From: Hypomesus transpacificus
Lineage: Eukaryota; Chordata; Actinopteri; Osmeriformes; Osmeridae
Length of the DNA stretch: 64,000 nt
Assembly: GCF_021917145.1 (NCBI RefSeq)
Contig: NC_061066.1
Span: forward strand, 8,962,185-9,026,184
Direction: 5' to 3'
Below, piece after piece: positions 34,501-46,224 of the stretch. The position numbers and the translations under genes are program-made. Position 1 is the stretch's first letter. Each line of letters opens with the position of its first letter. The notes below the pieces were generated by a model. The model searched no databases. It was not told the DNA's origin and was given only the letters and a program-made list of their open reading frames with translations.

Positions 34501-37500
34501 GAACATCCTGAGTCATCAGTAACCCCCCTCCCCTCTCAGGAACATCCTGAGTCATCAGTAACCCCTCTCCCCTCTCAGGAACATCCTGAGTCATCAGTAA
34601 CCCCCCTCCCCTCTCAGGAACATCCTGAGTCATCAGTAACCCCCCTCCCCTCTCAGGAACATCCTAAGTCATCAGTAACCCCTCTCCCCTCTCAGGAACA
34701 TCCTAAGTCATCAGTAACCCCCCTCCCCTCTCAGGAACATCCTGAGTCATCAGTAACCCCCCTCCCCTCTCAGGAACATCCTAAGTCATCAGTAACCCCC
34801 CTCCCCTCTCAGGAACATCCTGAGTCATCAGTAACCCCCCTCCCCTCTCAGGAACATCCTGAGTCATCAGTAACCCCCCTCCCCTCTCAGGAACATCCTG
34901 AGTCATCAGTAACCCCCCTCCCCTCTCAGGAACATCCTGAGTCATCAGTCAGGAACAACCTCATCAGTAACCCCCCTCCCCTCTCAGGAACATCCTGAGT
35001 CATCAGTAACCCCCCTCCCCTCTCAGGAACATCCTGAGTCATCAGTAACCCCCCTCCCCTCTCAGGAACATCCTAAGTCATCAGTAACCCCCCTCCCCTC
35101 TCAGGAACATCCTGAGTCATCAGTAACCCCCCTCCCCTCTCAGGAACATCCTGAGTCATCAGTAACCCCCCTCCCCTCTCAGGAACATCCTGAGTCATCA
35201 GTAACCCCCCTCCCCTCTCAGGAACATCCTGAGTCATCAGTAACCCCCCTCCCCTCTCAGGAACATCCTGAGTCATCAGTAACCCCCCTCCCCTCTCAGG
35301 AACATCCTGAGTCATCAGTAACCCCCCTCCCCTCTCAGGAACATCCTGAGTCATCAGTAACCCCCCTCCCCTCTCAGGAACATCCTGAGTCATCAGTAAC
35401 CCCCCTCCCCTCTCAGGAACATCCTGAGTCATCCCCCCTCCCCTCTCAGGAACATCCTGAGTCATCAGTAACCCCCCTCCCCTCTCAGGAACATCCTGAG
35501 TCATCAGTAACCCCCCTCCCCTCTCAGGAACATCCTGAGTCATCAGTAACCCCCCTCCCCTCTCAGGAACATCCTGAGTCATCAGTAACCCCCCTCCCCT
35601 CTCAGGAACATCCTGAGTCATCAGTAACCCCCCTCCCCTCTCAGGAACATCCTGAGTCATCAGTAACCCCCCTCCCCTCTCAGGAACATCCTGAGTCATC
35701 AGTAACCCCCCTCCCCTCTCAGGAACATCCTGAGTCATCAGTAACCCCCCTCCCCTCTCAGGAACATCCTGAGTCATCAGTAACCCCCCTCCCCTCTCAG
35801 GAACATCCTGAGTCATCAGTAACCCCCCTCCCCTCTCAGGAACATCCTGAGTCATCAGTAACCCCCCTCCCCTCTCAGGAACATCCTGAGTCATCAGTAA
35901 CCCCCCTCCCCTCTCAGGAACATCCTGAGTCATCAGTAACCCCCCTCCCCTCTCAGGAACATCCTGAGTCATCAGTAACCCCCCTCCCCTCTCAGGAACA
36001 TCCTGAGTCATCAGTAACCCCCCTCCCCTCTCAGGAACATCCTGAGTCATCAGTAACCCCCCTCCCCTCTCAGGAACAACCTGAGTCATCAGTAACCCCC
36101 CTCCCCTCTCAGGAACATCCTGAGTCATCAGTAACCCCCCTCCCCTCTCAGGAACATCCTAAGTCATCAGTAACCCCCCTCCCCTCTCAGGAACATCCTG
36201 AGTCATCAGTAACCCCCCTCCCCTCTCAGGAACATCCTGAGTCATCAGTAACCCCCCTCCCCTCTCAGGAACATCCTGAGTCATCAGTAACCCCCCTCCC
36301 CTCTCAGGAACATCCTGAGTCATCAGTAACCCCCCTCCCCTCTCAGGAACAACCTGAGTCATCAGTAACCCCCCTCCCCTCTCAGGAACATCCTGAGTCA
36401 TCAGTAACCCCCCTCCCCTCTCAGGAACATCCCAAGTCATCAGTAACCCCCCTCCCCTCTCAGGAACATCCTGAGTCATCAGTAACCCCCGTCCCCTCTC
36501 AGGAACATCCTGAGTCATCAGTAACCCCCCTCCCCTCTCAGGAACATCCTAAGTCATCAGTAACCCCCCTCCCCTCTCAGGAACATCCTAAGTCATCAGT
36601 AACCCCCCTCCCCTCTCAGGAACATCCTAAGTCATCAGTAACCCCCCTCCCCTCTCAGGAACATCCTGAGTCATCAGTAACCCCCCTCCCCTCTCAGGAA
36701 CATCCTGAGTCATCAGTAACCCCCCTCCCCTCTCAGGAACATCCTGAGTCATCAGTAACCCCCCTCCCCTCTCAGGAACATCCTGAGTCATCAGTAACCC
36801 CCCTCCCCTCTCAGGAACATCCTGAGTCATCAGTAACCCCCCTCCCCTCTCAGGAACATCCTAAGTCATCAGTAACCCCCCTCCCCTCTCAGGAACATCC
36901 TAAGTCATCAGTAACCCCCCTCCCCTCTCAGGAACATCCTGAGTCATCAGTAACCCCCCTCCCCTCTCAGGAACATCCTGAGTCATCAGTAACCCCCCTC
37001 CCCTCTCAGGAACATCCTGAGTCATCAGTAACCCCCCTCCCCTCTCAGGAACATCCTGAGTCATCAGTAACCCCCCTCCCCTCTCAGGAACATCCTGAGT
37101 CATCAGTAACCCCCCTCCCCTCTCAGGAACATCCTGAGTCATCAGTAACCCCCCTCCCCTCTCAGGAACATCCTAAGTCATCAGTAACCCCCCTCCCCTC
37201 TCAGGAACATCCTAAGTCATCAGTAACCCCCCTCCCCTCTCAGGAACATCCTGAGTCATCAGTAACCCCCCTCCCCTCTCAGGAACATCCTGAGTCATCA
37301 GTAACCCCCCTCCCCTCTCAGGAACATCCTGAGTCATCAGTAACCCCCCTCCCCTCTCAGGAACAACCTGGCCCAGCTGAAAGACGCCTACACCAAGCTG
37401 TTTGAGGACTACAATGAGCTGAAGGAGGACAGGAAGAAGGTGAGTCCCCGCCCATCACCCGGCTCCAAAAACCCTCACTCCTACTGCCACTTCTACTAAA

Positions 37501-39117
37501 CACACAGTTTATCCCTTCTCTGACCTCTGACCCTGTGTGACCTCTAGGGGTCAGCTTCTAAGGAGCTGGCAGATGACCTGCAGGTGCGCCTGGTCGCGGC
37601 AGAGCAGGCCCTGGCCACCAAGCAGCAGAAAATAGACGTCATGAAGCAGGAGATCTTCCAGAAGGAGAAGGAACTGGAGACCATCTCAGTGTTCCAGGCT
37701 CAGGTGTGACCCTGACCCCCCAGGAGAGCAGCCTCGTGGATGAGGTCTTCTCCTTGGCGTAGTCATATTTCCTGTGTGTGTTGTTGCTCACGCAGTTCCC
37801 AGTGCTGTATGTGTGATTTGGTAATCAATTAAATCAGGGAAAGCAAAGAAGAATCATCAAGTATTCTGTTGCTCTGCTTAGAACAGTTTGAGCATATACT
37901 TGTGTGTTTTGTGACGTGTGTTTTGTGTGTGTGTGTGTCCGTGCAGGCAGAAGTGTACTCCTCAGACTTTTACGCAGAGCGTGCCGCTCGGGAGAAGATC
38001 CACGAGGAGAGGGAGCGTCTCGCCACCCAGCTGGAGTTTGTCAAGAAGCAGAACTCTCAGCTGCAGGAGGAGATGGACTCTCTGGGCAGGTACGGCACGC
38101 TGGCACCGGACACTGGCTCCACGTTTCACCCGTGATTGGTCGTGATGGGTTACGTGAACAGATCAGCCAGTTAGAAAGGGATTTATTTCCCTTTGAAAGT
38201 TTGCACAGACAAGGAATTTGCTTTGGCAGGAAGGTGCATACTATAAACAATCTTAAATTTAAATATAAAATATAAGTTGCCGTAATTTACAATATAAAAT
38301 ACAAATATTACAGGAGATACAAATGGTACAGATACAGTTTTGTAATATAGTGCAAAATGCTAATTGTTTTAATACATGAAGTCATTAAAGACATGTCTTA
38401 AAACAATTTGCATTCATCAAATTTTAGTTACATTTATATTTAGTCATTTAGCAGACGCTCTTATCCGGAGCGACTTACAGTAAGTAAAGGGACATTCCTC
38501 CCGAGGCAAGTAGGGTGAAGTGCCTTGCCCAAGGACACAACTTCATTGGGCATGGCAAATGACGAACTGGCAACCTTCAGATTACTAGCCCGATTCCCTA
38601 ACCACTCAGCCACCCCCATGACTCCCCCAAAAATAGTTGTTGTCTTTCTTCCCCAGGATGTCACTCAGTGAGATGCAGATGAGACACGTGCCACGAGGAA
38701 GTAATCCACATGGGGGCGCTGGTTCCCAGGGAGCCAGAGGTACACACCTACAGAAGCCATTAAAATAACACATTAACACACACACTGGGCTTTCAGCTCA
38801 CTTTTGGACAATTTGATGTCTATTAATTGTTATTGCTAGTTAATGCTAGTTTCGAAGGAGGCGGTTAATATAGTACTATAGATCAACAGTCCACAGTATT
38901 ATATATGTACAGCAGGTAGTTTGTTCTGTGATGTTCAACCAGGGACGGTTTCTCCTAAATGGTTCTTCCTCCTACGTGGTCTGTCTTCCTATCAGGTGGT
39001 GATGGCAGGGACAGAACCCAGCAGGGAACCCTCCCTGAACACGCCTGTCCCAAGTGCTTTGAGATCTGCCCTGACCTGGACAGTCTTCAGATCCACATCA
39101 TGGACTGCATCATCTAA
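31524..39117 (+). CDS. optn: Optineurin, selective autophagy receptor
   Basis: Ubiquitin-binding autophagy adaptor and NF-kB/TBK1 regulator (family knowledge). Coding exons: 31524-31665, 32018-32220, 32432-32593, 32684-32856, 32968-33118, 33461-33576, 33757-33906, 37361-37439, 37548-37703, 37947-38089, 38657-38739 and 38996-39117, giving 1680 nt and 559 residues (human 577). N-terminal coiled coil: [15 protein letters not shown] and [19 protein letters not shown]. The LC3-interacting region [10 protein letters not shown] keeps the serine next to F-x-x-I. Ubiquitin-binding UBAN segment: [20 protein letters not shown], with the DFxxER core. C-terminal zinc finger: [21 protein letters not shown]. 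The exon-3 donor chosen is GACAG/GTCAGT, because it alone keeps phase with exon 4. The intron before exon 9 of the transcript carries a 3.3-kb minisatellite. Confidence 0.97.
31690..31806. repeat. GA/CAGA purine tract in optn intron
   Basis: GAGAGACAGAGAGAGAGACA-type microsatellite just after the optn ATG-exon donor. Confidence 0.9.
34114..37372 (+). repeat. 39-bp minisatellite, about 83 copies, built on the optn exon-9 splice acceptor
   Basis: Unit in plus sense: GAACATCCTGAGTCATCAGT then AACCCCCCTCCCCTCTCAG. The last unit runs straight into the authentic acceptor and exon (CCCTCTCAG/GAACAACCTG at 37361). Units near the left end carry GAACAACCTG, identical to the first 10 nt of the exon. 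Every unit therefore keeps a pyrimidine tract, CAG and exon start. Variants: G-to-A at the GAG (AAG), one 6-bp deletion near 35433, a broken unit near 34950, and T for C in some C runs. The stretch 35073-36128 is the most uniform. The minus-strand [13 protein letters not shown] frame and the plus-strand [13 protein letters not shown] frame are both repeat artefacts. Confidence 0.97.
38428..38620 (-). mobile_element. tRNA-derived SINE copy 3 (optn intron)
   Basis: Same family; starts TTACATTTATATTTAGTCAT on the plus strand and ends CTAACCACTCAGCCACC. It lies about 35 bp upstream of the optn exon-12 acceptor. Box B is degraded (AGTTCGTCATTTGCC). Confidence 0.8.
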
Positions 39118-40000
39118 AACCTTCCTTGTCGTCCCCGACACCATCTTCATCCTCTGCAGTAGCAGATGAAGCACTTTATTCAGAGTGTTCCTCTTTGTCG
39201 TTATTGCCCTCTGAGGGTCAGGGCTGCCTAGTGAGTGCTGGGGTCCTGTTCTTATTTAACATCTGTCTGGGTAGATAGAGGATATACTTTTAAAGCATGC
39301 TTAATACGCAGCGTCTCCACCGGACTGAGCAATACAGCTGTCTAGTTTTGCTGCCTCTCCCAATGCAGAATGTGTATGTTTGCAGAATGGGGGATCAAGA
39401 GTTTAATCGGCTTAAGAATTTAGAGGTTGGATGATTCACTGGTTTATTTATGCAGACTTGTGAGAATTTGGTTTTCTCTTTCGTTGATTTAAGGTGATCA
39501 TTTGTTTCCTTACTTTTCCAGTATGCTACACGAACGGCCCAGATGAGAGATTCTCTTAAACGTATACGTTTTTTGGTTTATTTAATTGTCTCATTCTGGC
39601 ATTTTGGGTGCGATTCAATAATAGGTGATTATTATTTCGATTAAGGAAGGTGGTAGTCCTTACTGAATGTAACACTTCTACGTTATTTTTAACGTTAGGT
39701 GTTCTACGTTAATGAGATAAAGAATTTGTGTCCATAAAATTCTAATTATGAAGTTGATATAGAGAGAGCGAGATGCATTGTCTCTTGACCAGATATGAAG
39801 AACTGAAAGTCCGCATAATGTGGGCAATCGCTACTGTAGCGTAACAAATAAATCCTTCACCAAAGTTCCATTAGTATAACTTAATAAATGGTTTTCATAC
39901 ACCACTGTGTTTCATGGCCATATTTGTGACCTACAGATAATCCAGTTGTGTGTCAGAGATACTTTTTATTGTAAATAAAGACTACAATAAAGCGTAGCTG
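39118..40000 (+). other. optn 3' UTR with several AATAAA candidates
   Basis: AT-rich sequence after the optn stop. AATAAA hexamers occur near 39848, 39884, 39974 and 39988, so the transcript probably ends between 39.87 and 40.02 kb. No other signal is seen. The 40010-40548 interval is the mcm10 promoter region. Confidence 0.5.
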
Positions 40001-40199
40001 TATTCTAAGGACTACACGAATATGCCTGTAACAATTTGAACAAATAAACGATTCATGTTATGTGTGTAATGATTCTAGATTTTACGTTATTTGGGGAATT
40101 TTGTGATAAAATAATAAAATGTGTATATTATAGGATATATAAATATACACTATTGAATCAAGCATCTTTATGGACAGGCTAAATCTATGGCCACCTACG

Positions 40200-40548
40200 T
40201 AAAATGTTGACAACAAATGGGGGCCTTCGTTTAGCGCCAGTTTTCAGATCGCTGCCAGTGGCACTATTCTCTCTGACAGTGATCAGTTCAAGGAACGAAG
40301 GAATTGTTCTTTCACATAAGGTAATTTCGTAAGAGCATATTATTGACGGAGTCAGACATCATATAGCTATAGACACAACCAGTAAACTGGCATGATTTCT
40401 AGTATAATGTTACCATGAGACGGGGGAGGAAATCCAGTTGGATTTGTCCTTGCTAGCATACTTTTTTCCCGGCGCATATAACAGCGTTTCCTTTATCTTT
40501 ACAGATCCTTTTTTTCCACAATCTAATCATTGGATCTTAGTTTTCACA
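40200..40548 (+). promoter_or_regulatory. Presumed mcm10 promoter and 5' UTR
   Basis: Contains two E2F-like elements, TTTAGCGCC near 40231 and TTTCCCGGCGC near 40464, upstream of the mcm10 ATG. Replication genes are commonly E2F targets; function here is inferred. No TATA box at a suitable distance. Confidence 0.35.
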
Positions 40549-43500
40549 ATGGAAGGTAAGGTCATCGTCCATGAGCTAAAACACGACGATTTATTTTGGT
40601 GTGAGTGAGTGGCTACCGTCATTCAATATCCTATTCCTATATATATATTTTTTTTTATCTCAGCGGAAGACGACTTGGACATTCTGACAGCGTTGTTGGC
40701 TGAGAACGAGTGTGAGGAACAAGAGGAGCAGGAGACTAAGGACGACCTAGATGACCTGTTCGACGATGATGATGATGAAGAGTACACAGAGGGGGCCGAG
40801 GAAGACTCCACAGCAGCCGCTGCTCTCTTCGGTGACGTCGACGACATTGAGGAAGAGGAGGAAAAGGAGGACAAGAAAGAAAAGAACAGGACGCTTAAAG
40901 GACAAACTAGCGACAACCTCAACAAGTCCAAGGAAGATCTAGAAGGTTGGTAAACGAGCAGAAATCTGACTGATAAGAATCTAGATTCCTAATCACAGTG
41001 TCACCTCTGCCCTTACCCTGCTGCTTGCTCACCTATAAGTGCGTGTGTGTATGTGTGTGTGTACGTGTGTGTGTGTGCGCGTGTGTGCCATCTTAGATGA
41101 GTTGAGGCGCATGCAGGAGAAGATGCAGATGTTACAGCAGCAGCTGGAGGCTTCTCAGAAGAGTTCCGAAGTTCCGTCCGCCCCAGTCCGAACCCCAGGT
41201 TCAAAACCCGTCGCCACACCCCAGCGCCAACCACAGACCCCCCACACACTGAAGACCACGCCCCACACAGGTATGACCTTGACGTGTGATGATGAAGCAC
41301 TGTGTAACAGGGAGGCTGCAGTGAAGATTGAACCATCCGTCGTTTGTATAGGAACTCAAACCAGAGATTAGCGACATTGTTCTCTATGTAAGAGTAATAG
41401 TAGTGGCACTTTATGTATGTCCGTGTTGTTCCTGTTGGCAGGAAAGACCTTGCCTGGTCCAGGAAGCGGAAAGCCGAACAAACAGGCCCCTCCTGGTCCA
41501 GGAAGCGGAAAGCCGAACAAACAGGCCCCTCCTGGAGCAGGGAGAGGGGAGAGTTCCAGGTTACAGGAGTCCTCTGACTTTTCCTCCCAGCTCGTCAACG
41601 CAGACATGTTCAAGCCCAAAGGCCAGCGCACGGCCCACCAGACCGGAGCCAGCACTTCTACAGGTAGCTAGAGCTACCCTCAGACTCCTGATTAAATGCT
41701 GTGATATGATTCGTGAACGTTGGATCTTGATTGGTTACTTCCTTCTCAGCTTCTTCGGTAGACCGAGTGCCATTGGTGGAGATAAAGATGGGCAGTACGT
41801 TCCTGCCAGTGGAAACCAGCAGTAAGGTCAACAAAGCATCTCGTTCCCCGCCATCCTCCCAGACAAAGATGGCCGCTGCCTCATCCACAGCTCGACAAAC
41901 GCAGTCTCTTCCCGCTCTTCCGAAAGACGTGGCCATTGAGAAGTACTCTGGACTGCGGCTGAGGTCAGCGCACACACTCCCAACTACACACACCCTCTCT
42001 AACTAACAAACACTCCCACAAACAAAGGCACTCCAGCGCAGGCCTCCAATCCGTTATCTGATTGGTCGATTTCAGGCGGCCGCGGGTGTCATCTACTGAA
42101 ATGGATCGCAAGATGGCCGACCGCATGTTGATCCGTCTTTCCCAGCTTCCTGAGCGTGTGGGCAGGGAGAAGCTGGAGGAGAGCGACTGGGTCACCTTTG
42201 CAGTGCTGGTCAACAAGGCCACTCCTCAGAGCAACAGCAGTGTAAGACCACAGACCTCATACACACGACTCATATCCCTCTCTCTCATATCCCTCTCTCT
42301 CATATCCCTCTCTCTCATATCCCTGCATCCCTCTCCTGTCACAGGGGAAGACCTTCAGCATCTGGAAGCTGACTGACCTCCATAACCTGGAAGTGTTTGT
42401 GTCCCTCTTCCTGTTTGGGGAGGTGCACAAGGAGCACTGGAAGACTGAGGCTGGCACTGTGATCGGCATCCTCAACCCCAACCTCATGAAGCCCAAGGAG
42501 GGCTACGATGGGGTCAGTGGGTGTGTGTGTGTGTGTGTTTAAGAGAACCAGACAGACAGAGAGAGAGAGAATGTGTGTGTGTTTAAGAGAGAGAGACAGA
42601 CAGAGAGAGAGAGAAAATATGTGTGTGTCTGTAATACAGACAGAGAAAGAAAGAGACAGAATATGTGTATGGTTGAATGGTATTTCTGAATCCCTCCCTC
42701 CCTCTCTCTCCTCCCCCTCCCAGGTCAGTCTGTCTATAGACCACCCCCAGAAGGTGATGCTGTTGGGGGAGGCTCAAGACTATGGGACCTGCCAGGCCAT
42801 GAAGAAGAACGGTGACCCCTGCTCTCAGATTGTCAACATGGTAGGCCTGTCTTCCCCTCTCTCCCTCACCTACATTAGCTGCCTACCTCGAACTCTCTGG
42901 GCATTTCTTTTTCTTTTTTTTGAATATTCTCTCATCCTTTCAAAACTTATTTTCACACATAACACAATCCAAAATGTTTCTGAAACCTTCTTTCCAATTT
43001 TATTAGATTTTTTTCAACCTTGCAAAACTTTTTTTCAAAACTTTTTCACACACGACACGACACAAAAATGTTTCTGAAACTTTTGTGAAGTAAATAGTGA
43101 AGTACATACCAGAAAAATCTACTTAAGTACAGTAACGAAGTGTTTAAACTTCTTTACTCAAACTGTCTCTGTCCAGAAAGGCCACAAATATATGCTAAAA
43201 AAATCTATATCTCACTGCAGTACGAGTGCCAGTACTGCCAGTACCACGTCAAGGCCCAGTACAAGAAGATGAGCGCCCAGAGAGCCGAGCTGCAGTCCAG
43301 CTACTCAGGGAAGGTTCCGGGGAAGGTCAAAGGTCGGGGCAACAGTCTGAAGGAGCGACTGTGTCAGACAGGCTTCCACTATGGGGGCGTGTCCTCAGCT
43401 GCCTGTGCCGCATCACTGTGAGTGTGTGTGTGAGTGAGTGTGTGTGTGTTACTATTTGTTCAAGATTTCGTTTTTGTGTTGTTGTTTTTGTGTCTTTTAG

Positions 43501-46158
43501 GATTGTATTTGTGTGTGTGTCTGTTCCTACGTTTGGTATTGTATTTCCTGATGTGTGTTGAGTGTGTTTAACCTGGTCCACAGGTCGGCTTCGCACCCCA
43601 AGAAGCCCAACCAGACCACCCTGAGCAGCTTGTTCATCAAGGGCTCCGACCAGCTGGCCAGCCAGGCCAAGACGCTGGGTGAGACTGGAGGAGGAGAGAG
43701 GGAGGAAGGGGGTTTGGGAGAGAAAGGGGAGGGAGGAAGGGGGTTTGGGAGAGACTGGAGGAGGAGAGAGGGAGGAAGGGGGTTTGGGGGAGACTGGAGG
43801 AGGAGAGAGGGAGGAAGGGGGTTTGGGAGAGACTGGAGGAGGAGAGAGGGAGAAAGGGGGTTTGGGAGAGAATGGAGAAGGAGAGAAGGAGGAAGGGGGT
43901 TTGGGGGAGACTGGAGGGGGAGAGAGGGAGGAAAGGGGTTTGGGAGAGAAAGGAGAGGGAGTTTAAAGGGAATGAGGAGGGTAACAGACACAGAAAAGAG
44001 GGAGGGAAAATATGAATGCCACTGAGAAAGAGACAGTATTAGAGAGTGAGGGGAAAAGACAGTATTAGAGAGAGTGAGGGAAAGAGACAGTATTAGAGAG
44101 AGTGAGGGAAAGAGACAGTATTAGAGAGAGAGGAGAGGAGGTTTGACTCTTGACGAGGTGTGTGTGTGTGTGTGCAGCGCTGAGCTCTAACGAGGTGTCG
44201 GGATGCTCAGATGACTTCAAGAGCCTTCTGTGTCAGCCCACCCCTGGAGCCCTGCAGCTGAAGAAGCACCTGACCCACGCAGCCAAGAAGCCTGCAGGTC
44301 AGCCTGGCACGTCACATCGCTGGTTCTCTGTCGCTGGTCGCCCCGTTTGTCTCTTTCTCTCTGCCTCTGCCCTCGTTACTCTTTTTGACAGACTCTCTTT
44401 ATTTCCCTGTCTCTCTCTTCTCTCTGTGTCTCACTCCCTGTGTGTCTCCCTCTCCTGTCTCTCTCCCTCTCCTGTCTCTCTCCCTCTCCTGTCTCTCTCC
44501 CTCTCCTGTCTCTCCCTCCCTCTCTCTCCCCAGGCTCCCAGGGCTCTGCTGGAGGAGGGCTCCAGTCCATCTCGGCCTCTGACCTCCTGAAACAGCAGAA
44601 GCAGCAGCAGCAGCAGCTGTTAGAGAACCGCAAGCGACGGGCGGAAGAGATCCAGAAGAGGATCCTCCAGAACTCTGGGGCCGCTCCCCTGGGGGGCCCC
44701 GCTCCTCCGGGGGGCCCCGCCCGTAGGCCCCTGCTCTCCCCCAGAGCTGCCTCCGAGGCCCCCCGGGCCCCCCAGAGCCCAGCCACCCCCACCCTGGGAA
44801 GAGGCTTCACAGACGGAGACGACATCTTGTTCTACGACCACACCCCTCCACCTCCGCCTTCTTCCCTCAGCCTATCAGCTGCCAAGGTGGGGTGGCGTCA
44901 GTGTCATAGTGACGATAGGCTGACTAAGACTTGTGTTGGAGAGGGCGTTCTCTTATATTTCCCTCTTATTCCTCATATTTCCTCATTTTTGAATCGATGG
45001 CTTTAGTTTGTGGTCTGTGAGTAAAGGTCAGAGGTCGGTCTGACAGTCCCGCCCCCTCTCTCTCTCCAGTTGGCTGCTTTGAAGAAGCTGAGGGCTAAAG
45101 GGGAGGGGCTAGCGAAGGAAGACCCCAACGCCGTGAAGAGGAAGAGGAGCGGTGACATCATCAGCGCCAGGGTGGAGAGCAACCTCGCCTCGCCCGACGG
45201 TACGCACACACACACACCTGTCAACACCTACACACACACATCAGTATCAACACACACACACCTATTGACATGTACACACATTCACACACCGTAAACAAAC
45301 ACGCGCACACACATACACTTCACCACCTACAAACATACATTTACACTATTGCACACACACACACACACAAGTTCCAAGGTCCAAATCCCTGCCTGAACCG
45401 TTCGTTCCTGTTCCGACCGCACACGTACAGAGGACAAGCCAGGCCCGGAGGGGGAGGAGCCAGCCCAGAAGAAGAGGCGGGAGAACCTGGATTACATCCA
45501 ATCAGAGGAGTTCCAGAAGATCCTCAACGCCAAGTCCCGCCATGGGGCGGAGCTACAGGCCGTAAGTCTGGGTTACCACGGCAACCTCCGAGCCGAACCA
45601 CTCACAGATGTGCAGTGAAGTTACCGTAGTTACAGCTACTCAACGTTGTCTTAATTAGACGAGGAATGCAAGCATCCTACCCTGTGTGACCATTTAATGA
45701 TTCCCTCCAACCCAAATGTAATAGTTCCCCTCTGTGTCCCCGCCCCCCGCCCCGCCCCCCATCCCCAGGCTGAGTACCAGCTGCAGGAGCGATACTTCGA
45801 CCCCCTGGTGAAGAAGGAACAGCTGGAGGAGAAGATGAGGAACATCAGGGAGATGAAGTGCAGAGCCGTCACCTGCAGGAACGTGAGTGTTTCCCCACGC
45901 TTCTCTGGAAAGCATCCTGGCTCTGCTGTACATGAACACACACACACACATTGTACACAACACACACTGTACACAGTACACACTACACCGTACGCACCGT
46001 ACACACTACACACTGTACACAACACACACTGTACCTGAAACACACTCTACATGCATAATACATATACGTATAAAATGCATTTGATCATGCAAGGCCTTAT
46101 TCCCCTGAGAGTACCTATGAACATTGTATACCTGGACACCTTTATATATGTAGAGATG

Positions 46159-46224
<66 letters not shown>

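Noticed and set aside
35073-36128. 351-codon minus-strand frame of [13 protein letters not shown] repeats
   Set aside because: It is the reverse translation of the 39-bp optn intron repeat. It is open only because the unit is 13 codons long, and it ends wherever the AAG variant makes a stop. No flanking gene structure.
34114-37372. CRISPR-like array
   Set aside because: Direct tandem repeats without unique spacers, in a vertebrate intron.
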